This document shows positions 1-8,544 of a DNA stretch of 64,000 bases, one piece after another. Each line of letters starts with the position of its first letter. Position 1 is the first letter of the stretch. The notes beneath the pieces are model-generated. The model saw only the letters and a list, made by a program, of their open reading frames with translations. It did no database searches and was not told the origin of the DNA. The DNA is from Fructobacillus durionis (lineage in GTDB: Bacteria; Bacillota; Bacilli; Lactobacillales; Lactobacillaceae). The position numbers and the translations under genes are program-made. The stretch spans positions 62,001-126,000 of the forward strand of contig NZ_FOLI01000002.1 of the NCBI RefSeq assembly GCF_900112405.1, written 5' to 3'.

Positions 1-1
1 T

Positions 2-652
2 ACAACGCGTAAGAAGGGGGCCATGGCTAAAGCCTTGGCCGACTTTGGTAAAAAGAAGGCTCAAATTCTTTTGGGAACTCAGATGGTTGCCAAGGGATTG
101 GATTTCCCTGATGTCACTTTAGTTGGTGTGTTAAATGCCGATACGGGTTTGGGTTTGCCGGATTTCCGCGCCTCTGAAAAAACCTTCCAACTCTTAACGC
201 AGGTGGCTGGCCGTGCTGGTCGTGCTGAACAGCAGGGAGAGGTGGTCATTCAAACCTTTAACCCAGACCACTACGTTTTGAAGTTCGCTCAAAACCACGA
301 TTACGAGGGATTCTACCGGCAGGAGATGCAGATTCGACACGCGGCGGAATTTCCACCATACTTCTACACGATTCAAATTCAGTGTTCGGATCTTGATGAA
401 TCGAAGGTTGCCTTGCAGACGGCAAAGATTGCTGCCTGGCTAAAGAAGCGCTTGCCGGAAGATGTTTTGGTGCTGGGACCGTCACCTCGTTCGATTGCGA
501 AAATGCAGGGACGCTACTTCTTCCAAATGATTTTGAAGATGAAAAAGCCCAATGAGGCAGACGAACTGCTGCGGGACTTAGTGGACCGTTCGCAAAAAGC
601 AGAGAAGGGCTTCCGTCTGGAAGTTCGACGTGACCCGGTTTCTTTCATGTGA
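2..652 (+). CDS. priA: Primosomal protein N' (PriA helicase), C-terminal part
   Basis: PriA is the DNA helicase that reloads the replisome at stalled or collapsed forks. Only the last ~217 residues lie here. The frame is open from the window edge, so the gene begins upstream. Visible are the helicase motif V/VI region, with the blocks ILLGTQMVAKGLDFPDV and LNADTGLGLPDFRASE followed by the arginine-finger motif QVAGRAGR, and then the C-terminal domain ending in RRDPVSFM, typical of Firmicutes PriA. It lies directly upstream of fmt, the usual Firmicutes order. A new promoter in the 86-bp gap suggests fmt has its own start as well as readthrough. The zinc-binding and Walker A parts are outside the window. 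Confidence 0.95.
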   Translation, partial: TTRKKGAMAKALADFGKKKAQILLGTQMVAKGLDFPDVTLVGVLNADTGLGLPDFRASEKTFQLLTQVAGRAGRAEQQGEVVIQTFNPDHYVLKFAQNHDYEGFYRQEMQIRHAAEFPPYFYTIQIQCSDLDESKVALQTAKIAAWLKKRLPEDVLVLGPSPRSIAKMQGRYFFQMILKMKKPNEADELLRDLVDRSQKAEKGFRLEVRRDPVSFM

Positions 653-684
653 TTGCTCTGGTCGTTTTGGCCCTTAGTAATTTT

Positions 685-693
685 TGTTATAAT
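685..693 (+). promoter_or_regulatory. Extended -10 promoter for fmt-rsmB
   Basis: The sequence TGTTATAAT is a perfect extended -10 element (TGnTATAAT) 45 bases before the fmt start. No convincing -35 hexamer is seen; the extended element may compensate. It would drive fmt, rsmB, stp and prkC as one unit. Confidence 0.6.
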
Positions 694-738
694 GTAAATA
701 TTGAGACTTTTTTAGAAAATAGAGTGAGGTAGAAGAAC

Positions 739-1710
739 ATGGCTTTATCAATCGTCTTTATGGGGACCCCACAGTTTGCGGTTCCAACTTTAGAAGCCCT
801 AGCTTCAGATGATCGTTTTGACGTCAAAGCTGTGGTAACGCAGCCTGACCGTCCTTTTGGTCGTAAGCGCCAGTTGAAGGCCAGTCCCGTGAAGGAAGCG
901 GCTGAAAAATTAGGACTACCTGTGTTACAGCCAGAAAAGATTTCTGGTTCAGAAGAAATGGCAAAGGTCATTGAAATTGCACCAGACTTCATTGTGACGG
1001 CGGCCTTTGGTCAGTTCCTGCCAGTCAAGTTATTGGAAGCTGCTAAGTACGGTGCCGTGAACGCCCATGCTTCCTTGCTACCAAAGTACCGTGGGGGAGC
1101 GCCTGTTCACTACGCCATTATGAATGGTGATCAGGAAACCGGTGTGACATTGATGTACATGGTGAAGAAGATGGATGCTGGGGATGCTTTGGCGGTTGTC
1201 AAAGTCCCAATTACGCCATCTGATAATGTCGGTACGATGTTTGATAAGTTAGGGGCTGCAGCTGTTAGCCTCGTGACTGACAACTTGGAGAAGATTGCTT
1301 CTGGTGAGTTGAAGGGGCAAGCACAGGACGAAGACAAAGTGACTTTTTCACCTAACATTGCCCGGGAACAGCAGGAATTGCACTTTGATAAGGAAACGGC
1401 ACAGGAGCTGGACTGGCACATTCGAGGCCTCTATCCAACGCATCCTGCCCACGCTAAGTCAAAGGGGCAGTCAATTAAGTTTGTCAAAGTCAGCCCACTG
1501 GCTGAAAAGACGGATGCTCAGCCTGGTGTCATCACTTTGAAGGATAAGAAGCACTTACACGTGGCGGCGGCCGATGGTAGCCAAATCGCCGTGGAAGAAT
1601 TGCAACCAGCCGGTAAGGCTGTTATGCCAATTGCAGCATTTTTGAACGGGGCGGGTCAGAACCTAGCCGTTGGGGATGCTTGGATTGATTTAGGAGAGGC
1701 GAATGCCTAA
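739..1710 (+). CDS. fmt: Methionyl-tRNA formyltransferase
   Basis: Transfers a formyl group from 10-formyl-tetrahydrofolate to Met-tRNA(fMet), giving the initiator tRNA used in bacterial translation. It has 323 residues, normal for the family. The N-terminal hydrolase-fold domain starts MALSIVFMGTPQFAVP. The formyltransferase signature NAHASLLPKYRGGAPVHYAI carries the catalytic pair N108 and H110, and D146 fits the third catalytic position. The C-terminal OB-like domain recognises the tRNA. The start is the first ATG after the promoter, with a weak AGGTAG ribosome site. It overlaps rsmB by 8 bases, so the two are translationally coupled. Confidence 0.96.
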   Translation: MALSIVFMGTPQFAVPTLEALASDDRFDVKAVVTQPDRPFGRKRQLKASPVKEAAEKLGLPVLQPEKISGSEEMAKVIEIAPDFIVTAAFGQFLPVKLLEAAKYGAVNAHASLLPKYRGGAPVHYAIMNGDQETGVTLMYMVKKMDAGDALAVVKVPITPSDNVGTMFDKLGAAAVSLVTDNLEKIASGELKGQAQDEDKVTFSPNIAREQQELHFDKETAQELDWHIRGLYPTHPAHAKSKGQSIKFVKVSPLAEKTDAQPGVITLKDKKHLHVAAADGSQIAVEELQPAGKAVMPIAAFLNGAGQNLAVGDAWIDLGEANA

Positions 1711-3049
1711 GAAAACGTTACGTTCAAATAACCCCCGTCTGTTAGCGGCTGTGACTTTGGCCAAAGTGAAAAACGGGGCTTACTCGAACTTACAGTTGAA
1801 CCAGATTATTAAGCAAAATCCTTTGAAAGATTCTGATAAAGGACTCTTGACCAGCTTGGTTTATGGGACAATTCAGTATCGTTTGCTACTAGAATACTGG
1901 TTGAACCCCTTCGTTAAGGGAAAGAAGATGGAACCCTGGTTGAAGGAGTTGCTATTGACGGCCCTTTACCAGTGGAAAGAGTTGGACCGAATTCCAAAGC
2001 ACGCCATCTTTAACGAAACGATTGAAGTGGCGAAAACTTTGGGAAACGTTGGTGCTGGAAAGTTTGTTACGGCTATCTTGCATAGCATGGACCGTCATGG
2101 CTTGCCAGACCCAGCAAAGATTAAGGATGAAACAAAGCGCTTGTCCGTCACGTATTCAGTGCCTGAATGGCTGGTTGCAGAATTAAGCAAGCAATTGGGT
2201 GATAAGAAGACAGAAAGCATCCTGCAATCGTTGAACCATGCACCGGAACAGTCCGCCCGCGTCAATACGGCAAAGACAACCAAGGCAGCTGTGAAAGAGT
2301 CTTTGGAAGCAGAGGGTTACAAGGTCAAGGATGGTCCGCTGGCAGCGGACGCCTTGATTGTATCCGGTGGACACGTTGCCTCATCAAAGGCATACCAGGA
2401 AGGCTTATTGACGATTCAAGACGAATCGGCCATGTTGCCCGTTGAAGCCTTGCATATTGATGATTCAGTTAAATCTGTTTTGGATGCAGCTGCTGCGCCC
2501 GGCGGTAAGACGACTCAAATCGCCCAGTATCTCTCAGATGGCGCGCGTGTGACCGCCTTGGATATTCACGACCATAAGGTGAAGTTAATTGCTCAAAACG
2601 CCGCTCGGATGGGGGTGGCGGACCGTGTCGATGCCATGGCCCTGGATGCCCGCAAGGTGCCAGAAGAACTTCAGCAAGAATTCGACCGTATTTTGGTCGA
2701 TGCACCTTGTTCAGGTTTAGGATTGCTACGTCGTAAGCCGGAAATTCGCTATGATAAAACCATGGCGGATGTTGAGCACTTGGCGAAGTTGCAGCTCGAC
2801 ATTTTGGAAGCAGCAGCTTCCAAGTTAAAGAAGAATGGGTACCTCGTTTATTCAACTTGTACCATTTTGAACCAGGAAAATGACGGCGTTGTGGCCGCTT
2901 TCTTGGCTAAGCACCCCGACTTTGTTCAGGTGAAAACCGAAACCAAGTTGGCAGTGCAGGCTGACCGGGAAACGTTGGCCTTGAAGTTGTATCCAGATGA
3001 TTATCAAACTGATGGCTTTTACATCGCCACCTTTCAAAGAAAGGAATAG
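1703..3049 (+). CDS. rsmB: 16S rRNA (cytosine-967-C5) methyltransferase RsmB
   Basis: Methylates C967 (E. coli numbering) of 16S rRNA using SAM. The N-terminal NusB-like RNA-binding domain (about 1-140) is followed by a Rossmann methyltransferase with the SAM loop DAAAAPGGKTTQI near residue 260. The two catalytic cysteines sit in DAPCSGLG (about 335) and YSTCTI (about 386). It has 448 residues, as expected. The start overlaps the end of fmt and follows the ribosome site AGGAGAGG at 1692-1699. Stp begins 5 bases after its stop, so fmt-rsmB-stp-prkC form one operon. A second NOL1/RsmF-type paralogue lies at 59310. Confidence 0.95.
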   Translation: MPKKTLRSNNPRLLAAVTLAKVKNGAYSNLQLNQIIKQNPLKDSDKGLLTSLVYGTIQYRLLLEYWLNPFVKGKKMEPWLKELLLTALYQWKELDRIPKHAIFNETIEVAKTLGNVGAGKFVTAILHSMDRHGLPDPAKIKDETKRLSVTYSVPEWLVAELSKQLGDKKTESILQSLNHAPEQSARVNTAKTTKAAVKESLEAEGYKVKDGPLAADALIVSGGHVASSKAYQEGLLTIQDESAMLPVEALHIDDSVKSVLDAAAAPGGKTTQIAQYLSDGARVTALDIHDHKVKLIAQNAARMGVADRVDAMALDARKVPEELQQEFDRILVDAPCSGLGLLRRKPEIRYDKTMADVEHLAKLQLDILEAAASKLKKNGYLVYSTCTILNQENDGVVAAFLAKHPDFVQVKTETKLAVQADRETLALKLYPDDYQTDGFYIATFQRKE

Positions 3050-3054
3050 CAGTT

Positions 3055-3924
3055 ATGGCAATTGCCTACCAAAGTGACAAAGGACCGGTTAGGCCTGACA
3101 ATCAAGATGCCGTTGGCGCTTTTTACAACCGTGCCGGCGATCCTTTAGTGATGGTTGCGGATGGTGTTGGCTCTCAAAAAGGTTCTAAAAAGGCCGCTCA
3201 AATGGTGGTTATGGCCTTGGGACGGGCTTGGGAACAGGTTGCCATAAATGATGAACAAAAGGTAAAGGAATGGTTGATTCACCAGGCAGATTTAGCCAAT
3301 CAATCCATTCTCCTGGTCGGACAACATGATCAGGGAATCAGTCAAATGGCGACGACAATCGTCTTGGCCGTTTGCTTGCACGGAAAAGTACTGGTGGCCA
3401 ATGCCGGTGATTCTCGGGCTTATTTGCTACGAAAGGGTCAGGCTCGGTTACTGACTTTTGACCATACCTTAAAGAACGAGCTGGAACGTCAGTCAGGGGA
3501 ATTGGTGGATACTGATTTACCAGATGCGGATTCGCTGACTCGTTATTTTGGTGTTAATAAAGAGGTTGACTTAGAATGGACCACGGTGACACCGGAGAAG
3601 GGCGATTGGCTCTATTTGACATCCGATGGTTTTGGAAAAGTCTTATCGATTAAAGAGCAGATGGACTTCATACAACCTGGTGAACGCCGACCGGGCAATA
3701 ACCCAATCTTGGGTTCTGTCTTAGACATTTCCGAGCGCTTGTCCGTACTGACGACGGCTGCCATTGCCCGGCATGTACCAGACAATGTGACGGCACTGCT
3801 GGTGACTGACATGGCCAAGTCTGAGCAGCCCTCAGGACAACGCTTGGCGATGAAATCTGCTGAAGTACCAGCTAAGGCGGAAGAGATTATTCTAAAAGAT
3901 GGATTAAAGGGGAGACTAGACTAA
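3055..3924 (+). CDS. stp: PP2C-family Ser/Thr protein phosphatase, partner of PrkC
   Basis: Cytosolic metal-dependent (PPM/PP2C) phosphatase that reverses phosphorylation by the PASTA kinase encoded next. Motifs in order: RPDNQD near residue 18, MVADGVGSQKGS (metal-binding D and G; the usual second GG of GMGGH is replaced by VGSQ), NAGDSRAYLLRKG, LTSDGFGKVL, and the terminal DNVTALLV metal-ligand motif. It has 289 residues, about 40 more than the typical 245-250; the extra is a C-terminal tail after DNVTALLV. Its stop shares bases with the prkC start (TAATG), a classic coupled pair controlling wall synthesis and division. Confidence 0.93.
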   Translation: MAIAYQSDKGPVRPDNQDAVGAFYNRAGDPLVMVADGVGSQKGSKKAAQMVVMALGRAWEQVAINDEQKVKEWLIHQADLANQSILLVGQHDQGISQMATTIVLAVCLHGKVLVANAGDSRAYLLRKGQARLLTFDHTLKNELERQSGELVDTDLPDADSLTRYFGVNKEVDLEWTTVTPEKGDWLYLTSDGFGKVLSIKEQMDFIQPGERRPGNNPILGSVLDISERLSVLTTAAIARHVPDNVTALLVTDMAKSEQPSGQRLAMKSAEVPAKAEEIILKDGLKGRLD

Positions 3925-5771
3925 TGGAACAAGGCACGTTAATCGATAATCGTTATAAAATCGTGCGCTCCTTAGGTGAGGGCGGTATGGCCAATGTCTA
4001 CCAAGCCTTTGATACCTATTTGAAGCGTGATGTCACGTTGAAGATGATTCGATTGGACATCAAGAATCAGCCGGAAGCTTTATCCCGTTTCCAAAAGGAA
4101 GCCAAGGCGGCAACAACGTTGGTTAACGACCACATTGTGCAGCTCTATGACATGGGTGAAGCAGATGGCTGCCCATACTTGATTATGGAGTACGTGGATG
4201 GGATGGACCTGAAGGACTTCATTAAGCAGCACTTCCCAATTCCTTATCAAGAAGTGGTCGATATCATGGAACAGGTCTTAGATGCTGTTTCTGCCGCCCA
4301 TAAGGCGGGTATCATCCACCGTGATTTGAAGCCACAAAACATTTTGATCAACAAGCAGGGTCAGGTGAAAATCACTGACTTTGGAATTGCTTTGGCTCAA
4401 AATAAGTATGGGATGACCGCGTCACAGGAACCGGTGATTGGTTCAATCCATTACTTGGCTCCAGAAGTTACTCGTGGGCAATCGGCATCTGAAAAGTCTG
4501 ATATTTATGCACTTGGTGTTATTTTATACGAGATGTTGACCAACCAGGTTCCTTATCAGGGTGATTCAGCAGACCGAATTGCCTACCAGCACGCGGAAGT
4601 GCCAATGCCCTACGTGCGCGACTTTGATCCACAGATTCCACAACCTTTGGAAAATGTTATTCTCCGTGCAACGGCTAAGGATGCTAAGGATCGTTACTTC
4701 TCAACGGAAGCGATGGCGGATGATTTGAAGACCTCCCTTTCGAAGCGCCGTTCTGGTGAAGGGCGTTTCGTACCTGAGGCTTCGGATGAAACAAAGCTGG
4801 TTACGCCAGATTGGAATGCTCATCCATTCGTTGAGGACGACCCTATCGAGGATGAACCGGAGGAAGAACAGCCGGAAGACGTCACGGCCCAAATTATTGA
4901 CTTGGGTAAGAAGGGGTATTCAGTCAAGGATATTTCTGACCGGGTGGATCGCACACCGAAATTTGTTCGTGATGTTTTGAAAAAGAACGGGATTAAGTAC
5001 TCTACAAAGGGAAAGTGGTTCTTCTTATTCATCGTGTTCTTGGCCGCTGTGGGGGCGATTTCTTACTTTGTCGCCCAGTCACAGTCAAGCACGGTGACGG
5101 TACCGGATGTTGCCAACCTCTCTGAGTCTTCTGCTAAGTCAAAGATTGAGGACGCTGGTCTTTCTGTCTCTAGTACCAGTACGACGAGTTCCCGTTCCGT
5201 TGACAAAGGAAACGTGATTAAGGTTAAGCCTGGTGTGGGAACTTCGGTTAAGAAGGGGGCATCGGTTAAGTTAATCATTTCTTCTGGAAGTGATTCCGTG
5301 ACGCTTTCGGATTACACAGGGCTCTCTTATTCAGATGCAGCCAACCAGCTGACTGATAAGGGGATTACCGTTAAGAAGAAGACGGAAGATTCAAGTTCCG
5401 TTGCTTCTGGACAGGTCATGGAACAGTCGATTGCTGCGGGAACCCGCGTTGATCCAGCGGATACGACGATTACTTTGACGGTTTCGTCAGGGGCAAAGTC
5501 AATCAACCTACCAAACTTGACTGGCTGGTCACAGTCGGCCGCAATGTCTTGGGCCAACCAAAACCAAGTGGCCTTGTCTTTCCAGATTAAGGACTCTGAT
5601 AAAGAGGCCGGTACGGTTTTGTCACAAAGTCCAGCGGCCGGTTCTAAGTTTAGTTTGGACCAAACGTTGACTTTGACGGTATCTTCGGGTGCTGCTTCGT
5701 CATCAAATAGCTCTTCGTCGAGTTCAAGTTCTAGTTCAAGCGCTAGTTCTTCCTCTTCATCGAGTCACTAA
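3924..5771 (+). CDS. prkC: PASTA-domain Ser/Thr protein kinase PrkC/StkP-type
   Basis: Membrane kinase that senses peptidoglycan fragments and regulates division and wall synthesis. Kinase domain residues 1-270: glycine loop GEGGMANVY (18-26), K40, catalytic HRDLKPQN (D134), DFG (152-154). A single membrane helix lies at about 365-385. Three extracellular PASTA repeats start at about 391, 458 and 524. A tail of about 25 residues is nearly pure serine, ending in H615. Unusually, the acidic linker is followed at about 322-358 by a helix-turn-helix-like stretch (GYSVKDISDRVDRTPKFVRD) on the cytosolic side just before the membrane. It is co-translated with stp; a strong terminator follows. Kinase function is certain; the HTH-like part is inference. 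Confidence 0.95.
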   Translation: MEQGTLIDNRYKIVRSLGEGGMANVYQAFDTYLKRDVTLKMIRLDIKNQPEALSRFQKEAKAATTLVNDHIVQLYDMGEADGCPYLIMEYVDGMDLKDFIKQHFPIPYQEVVDIMEQVLDAVSAAHKAGIIHRDLKPQNILINKQGQVKITDFGIALAQNKYGMTASQEPVIGSIHYLAPEVTRGQSASEKSDIYALGVILYEMLTNQVPYQGDSADRIAYQHAEVPMPYVRDFDPQIPQPLENVILRATAKDAKDRYFSTEAMADDLKTSLSKRRSGEGRFVPEASDETKLVTPDWNAHPFVEDDPIEDEPEEEQPEDVTAQIIDLGKKGYSVKDISDRVDRTPKFVRDVLKKNGIKYSTKGKWFFLFIVFLAAVGAISYFVAQSQSSTVTVPDVANLSESSAKSKIEDAGLSVSSTSTTSSRSVDKGNVIKVKPGVGTSVKKGASVKLIISSGSDSVTLSDYTGLSYSDAANQLTDKGITVKKKTEDSSSVASGQVMEQSIAAGTRVDPADTTITLTVSSGAKSINLPNLTGWSQSAAMSWANQNQVALSFQIKDSDKEAGTVLSQSPAAGSKFSLDQTLTLTVSSGAASSSNSSSSSSSSSSSASSSSSSSH

Positions 5772-5781
5772 ATAGCAGTTT

Positions 5782-5813
5782 AAAAAGGAATTCCGTTTGG
5801 AATTCCTTTTTTT
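5782..5813 (+). terminator. Intrinsic terminator after prkC
   Basis: Perfect stem AAAAAGGAATTCC / GGAATTCCTTTTT with a 4-base loop, running into seven Ts. It separates the fmt-prkC operon from rsgA. Confidence 0.9.
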
Positions 5814-5838
5814 ATTAGAATGATTGCTGGGATAGCCG

Positions 5839-5847
5839 TGTTATAAT
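5839..5847 (+). promoter_or_regulatory. Extended -10 promoter giving a leaderless rsgA mRNA
   Basis: TGTTATAAT (extended -10, perfect TATAAT at 5842-5847) lies only 6 bases before the rsgA ATG at 5854. Transcription normally starts 6-8 bases after the -10, so the mRNA should begin at or within a base or two of the start codon. No ribosome-binding site is present. Confidence 0.65.
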
Positions 5848-5853
5848 GGCTCT

Positions 5854-6771
5854 ATGAAAACAGGACGAATTATTCGGTCATTGGCCGGTTACTATGATTT
5901 AATGCTTGAGGACGGGAAGGTTGAACGTACCCGTGCTCGAGGACAATTTAGAAAAAAGGGGCAAAAGCCCTTGGTTGGCGATTGGGCCGACTTTGAGTCA
6001 GAAAATGGGGAAGGGTTAATCTGGGCCCTACATCCTCGTGAAAACAGCCTGGTTCGCCCACCAGTTGCGAATGTTGATTTAGCGATTGTTGTGACATCCG
6101 TTGTGGAACCCGCCTTTTCTCAAAATTTGCTGGACCGACAGCTAGTAGCTTTGGAAGCAGAGCAGGTCAAGCCAGTTCTTTATTTTTCAAAGCTGGACTT
6201 ACTTTCTGATCAAGAGCAAGCCGCCTTTCGTGAAAAAGTCTCGCTTTACCAGTCAATTGGTTATCCAGTGATTTTTGCGGGGAATGATTTAAAGACTTCC
6301 TTTGGACCGCTACTGAAGGATAAAGTAGTGGTGGCCATGGGGCAAACAGGTGCTGGTAAGTCAACGCTACTGAACCAGCTAGCCCCAGAGTTGAAGTTAG
6401 AGGTTGGTGAGGTTTCACAGGCCCTTTCCCGTGGAAAGCACACGACCCGGCAGGTTTCCTTAATTCCGGTTAAGGAATATGAAACGTTAATTGCGGATAC
6501 ACCGGGCTTTTCGTCCTATGAAGTTTTTGACTTTCCAGCAGAGGAGTTAGGAAACTACTTCCCTGAATTCCGCGAAGTGGCTGTTAACTGCCGTTTCCGG
6601 ACCTGTTCCCATTTAAATGAACCCGGTTGTGCGGTGAAAGAGGCCGTCAACCTTGGCAGCATTAGTGCCGAGCGCTATAATAGTTATGAACTCTTTTACC
6701 AAATTATTAAGGGTAAAAGGCCGGTTTATCAAAAGAATTCGGCTAAGTGGAAAACAGACCGTTTGAACTGA
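5854..6771 (+). CDS. rsgA: Small ribosomal subunit biogenesis GTPase RsgA
   Basis: Circularly permuted GTPase that checks late 30S assembly. It has an N-terminal OB fold, then G motifs in permuted order: G4 SKLD (112-115), G1 GQTGAGKST (163-171), G3 DTPGF (215-219). A C-terminal zinc site is formed by C246, C251, H253 and C259. 305 residues, normal. The start [16 protein letters not shown] matches the usual N-terminus, no in-frame start lies upstream, and no Shine-Dalgarno is present: the -10 box sits 6 bases away, so translation is probably leaderless. Neighbours prkC, rpe and thiN keep the usual Firmicutes order. Confidence 0.95.
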   Translation: MKTGRIIRSLAGYYDLMLEDGKVERTRARGQFRKKGQKPLVGDWADFESENGEGLIWALHPRENSLVRPPVANVDLAIVVTSVVEPAFSQNLLDRQLVALEAEQVKPVLYFSKLDLLSDQEQAAFREKVSLYQSIGYPVIFAGNDLKTSFGPLLKDKVVVAMGQTGAGKSTLLNQLAPELKLEVGEVSQALSRGKHTTRQVSLIPVKEYETLIADTPGFSSYEVFDFPAEELGNYFPEFREVAVNCRFRTCSHLNEPGCAVKEAVNLGSISAERYNSYELFYQIIKGKRPVYQKNSAKWKTDRLN

Positions 6772-6804
6772 TTTTACAAAAGACAACAAAGAAAGAGGAA
6801 TGAT

Positions 6805-7461
6805 ATGGCAGGAATTATTGCCCCATCAATTTTGAGTGCTGATGTTACAAAGTTGGGTGAAGACGTGACTTTGGTCGAAAAGGCAGGAGCTAAGTACTTG
6901 CACATTGACCTAATGGACGGTTCATTTGTGCCTTCAATGGCTTATGGGCCAGCCTGGGTTAAGCAATTGCGTCCAATGACGAACTTGTTCTTGGATGTCC
7001 ATTTGATGGCTGTCCACCCTGAAAACCATGTGCAAGCATTGGCAGATGCCGGTGCTGACTTGATTGGGGTTCACGTTGAAGCAACGCCACACATCCATCG
7101 TGTCTTGCAAATGATTAAGAAGGCCGGTGTTAAGGCTGAAGTTGTGATCAACCCTGGAACACCAGTTTCTGCAATTGTTCCCGTTCTTTCAATGGTTGAC
7201 CAAGTTTTGGTTATGACGGTTAACCCTGGATTTGGTGGACAGGCCTTCCTACCTGAAATGACTGATAAGATTAAGGAATTGATGGTTTACAAAAAGGAAC
7301 TTGGTTTGGACTTTGATATCGAGGTTGATGGTGGTATCAATAACGAAACGGCTAAGTTGACGGCGGATGCCGGCGCAAATGTTTTCGTTGCCGGTTCATA
7401 CGTTTATGATAAAAAGGATCCAGCAGCTAAGGTGCAAACTTTGTTGGACGTCACAAAGTAA
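6805..7461 (+). CDS. rpe: Ribulose-phosphate 3-epimerase
   Basis: Interconverts ribulose-5-phosphate and xylulose-5-phosphate. In heterofermentative lactic acid bacteria xylulose-5-phosphate is the phosphoketolase substrate, so this is a central-carbon step. TIM-barrel protein of 218 residues. Seen: PSILSAD at the start, the metal-binding HIDLMDGSFVPSMAYGP, LDVHLM, MTVNPGFGGQ and the phosphate-binding VDGGIN. Ribosome site AAAGAGGA precedes the ATG. It lies 33 bases after rsgA and is probably co-transcribed. A terminator-like hairpin separates it from thiN. Confidence 0.96.
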   Translation: MAGIIAPSILSADVTKLGEDVTLVEKAGAKYLHIDLMDGSFVPSMAYGPAWVKQLRPMTNLFLDVHLMAVHPENHVQALADAGADLIGVHVEATPHIHRVLQMIKKAGVKAEVVINPGTPVSAIVPVLSMVDQVLVMTVNPGFGGQAFLPEMTDKIKELMVYKKELGLDFDIEVDGGINNETAKLTADAGANVFVAGSYVYDKKDPAAKVQTLLDVTK

Positions 7462-7485
7462 TGACTAAACAGCCGGTTGGCTGCA

Positions 7486-7516
7486 AGCGGGCTGATTGTT
7501 CAGCTCGCTTTTATTT
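7486..7516 (+). terminator. Terminator-like hairpin between rpe and thiN
   Basis: Stem AGCGGGCTGA / TCAGCTCGCT (one G-T pair), 4-base loop, followed by TTTATTTT. The T tract runs straight into the thiN ribosome site. No promoter is visible between them, so thiN is presumably expressed by readthrough; the hairpin may act as a partial attenuator. Confidence 0.6.
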
Positions 7517-7528
7517 TGGAGGATGAGG

Positions 7529-8173
7529 ATGCGAATTAACATTTTAGCTGGGGGCCCTAAGGATAACTGGCCTGATAATCTTTTTCAGGAACCGGGTCAA
7601 TGGATTGGCGCTGATCGTGGTGGCTTCTATTTGATGCAGGAAGGGGTTGAACCCTTGCTATCCGTTGGTGATTTTGATTCCTTGAGTTCAGCTGAGAAGA
7701 AGGAGTTGGAAAGCTATCAGGCGGAGCGCGACTTTCGTGTGTATCCACCTAAAAAGGATTACACGGATACTGAATTGGCAGTGGCCTATGCCCTAGAACA
7801 AGGTGCCGATGAAATCATGCTATACGGTGCAACTGGTGGACGCTTGGATCACGAACTATCTAATTTATCAATTCCCCTTCACGAGGATTTTCCTGGTTTA
7901 CCTGGCCGTTTCTGGATTGTTGATTGCCAGAATACGGTTGGTTATTTAGACCCAAAACACGAGGTTGTGAAGCGCCTTCCTGGACATCACTACCTTGGAT
8001 TCATGCCATTAGGTATAGTTGATAATTTTAAAATTATCGATGCTGAGTATCCTTTGACTCTAAGAGAAACAAGCGGTAGAATGTACTCATCAAATGAATT
8101 TGTTAATGAATTGGTACACGTTTCCATTGACAGAGGGATTGTACTGTATACACAGTCAGTTGATAGGGGGTAG
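7529..8173 (+). CDS. thiN: Thiamine diphosphokinase
   Basis: Converts thiamine to thiamine diphosphate, the cofactor of phosphoketolase and related enzymes. 214 residues. Motifs: ILAGGPKDNWP at the start, IGADRGGFYLMQ, SVGDFDSLS, YPPKKDYTDTELAVAYAL and YGATGGRLDHELSNL, all typical of this family. Several in-frame ATGs lie close together; 7529 is chosen because it is 6 bases after GGAGG (7518-7522), whereas 7523 would touch the ribosome site. The rpe-thiN linkage is common in Firmicutes. Confidence 0.93.
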   Translation: MRINILAGGPKDNWPDNLFQEPGQWIGADRGGFYLMQEGVEPLLSVGDFDSLSSAEKKELESYQAERDFRVYPPKKDYTDTELAVAYALEQGADEIMLYGATGGRLDHELSNLSIPLHEDFPGLPGRFWIVDCQNTVGYLDPKHEVVKRLPGHHYLGFMPLGIVDNFKIIDAEYPLTLRETSGRMYSSNEFVNELVHVSIDRGIVLYTQSVDRG

Positions 8174-8175
8174 TG

Positions 8176-8493
8176 ATGGCAGTTGAAGCACTAACAGATA
8201 ATAATTTCAAAGAGAAAACTCAGTCGGGCGTTTCGATTGTTGATTTTTGGGCAACCTGGTGTGGTCCATGTCGAATGCAATCACCCGTCATTGATGCATT
8301 GGCTGAGGATTCGACTTTTAAAAACATCGATTTCTTTAAGATTGATGTTGATCAAAATACGATTGTACCAGCGGAATTCGCCATTCGCGCAATTCCGACT
8401 TTGGTTGTTTTGAAAGATGGCCAGGCGGTCGAAAAATTGACTGGTTTCCACAATAAGGAACAGTTGAGCGAGATTTTGCATAAATATGCTTAA
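8176..8493 (+). CDS. trxA: Thioredoxin
   Basis: Small cytosolic dithiol reductase of 105 residues, the usual length. The thioredoxin fold has the active site WATWCGPCRM, the buried aspartate region VDFW, and the cis-proline loop AIPTLVVLKDG. The start at 8176 is 5 bases after AGGGGG; a GTG one codon earlier is possible. It begins 2 bases after the thiN stop and is probably co-transcribed with it. This could be the main thioredoxin or a paralogue; the window does not decide. Confidence 0.93.
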   Translation: MAVEALTDNNFKEKTQSGVSIVDFWATWCGPCRMQSPVIDALAEDSTFKNIDFFKIDVDQNTIVPAEFAIRAIPTLVVLKDGQAVEKLTGFHNKEQLSEILHKYA

Positions 8494-8497
8494 TTTC

Positions 8498-8526
8498 TTG
8501 CTAATTTTGTATGGCTCTGGTAAAAT
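8498..8526 (+). promoter_or_regulatory. rpmB promoter
   Basis: -35 TTGCTA (8498-8503), 17-base spacer, -10 TAAAAT (8521-8526) preceded by TGG, giving an extended -10. It drives rpmB with a leader of about 50 bases. Confidence 0.65.
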
Positions 8527-8544
8527 ATTTGATGTTGATAAGAA

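Noticed and set aside
2469-2855. 128-codon open frame on the minus strand
   Set aside because: Shadow of rsmB, no recognisable protein features.
5690-5768. Tandem DNA repeat in the 3' end of prkC
   Set aside because: Serine codons are mixed (TCA, TCG, AGT, AGC, TCT, TCC), so it is protein low complexity, not a simple DNA repeat.
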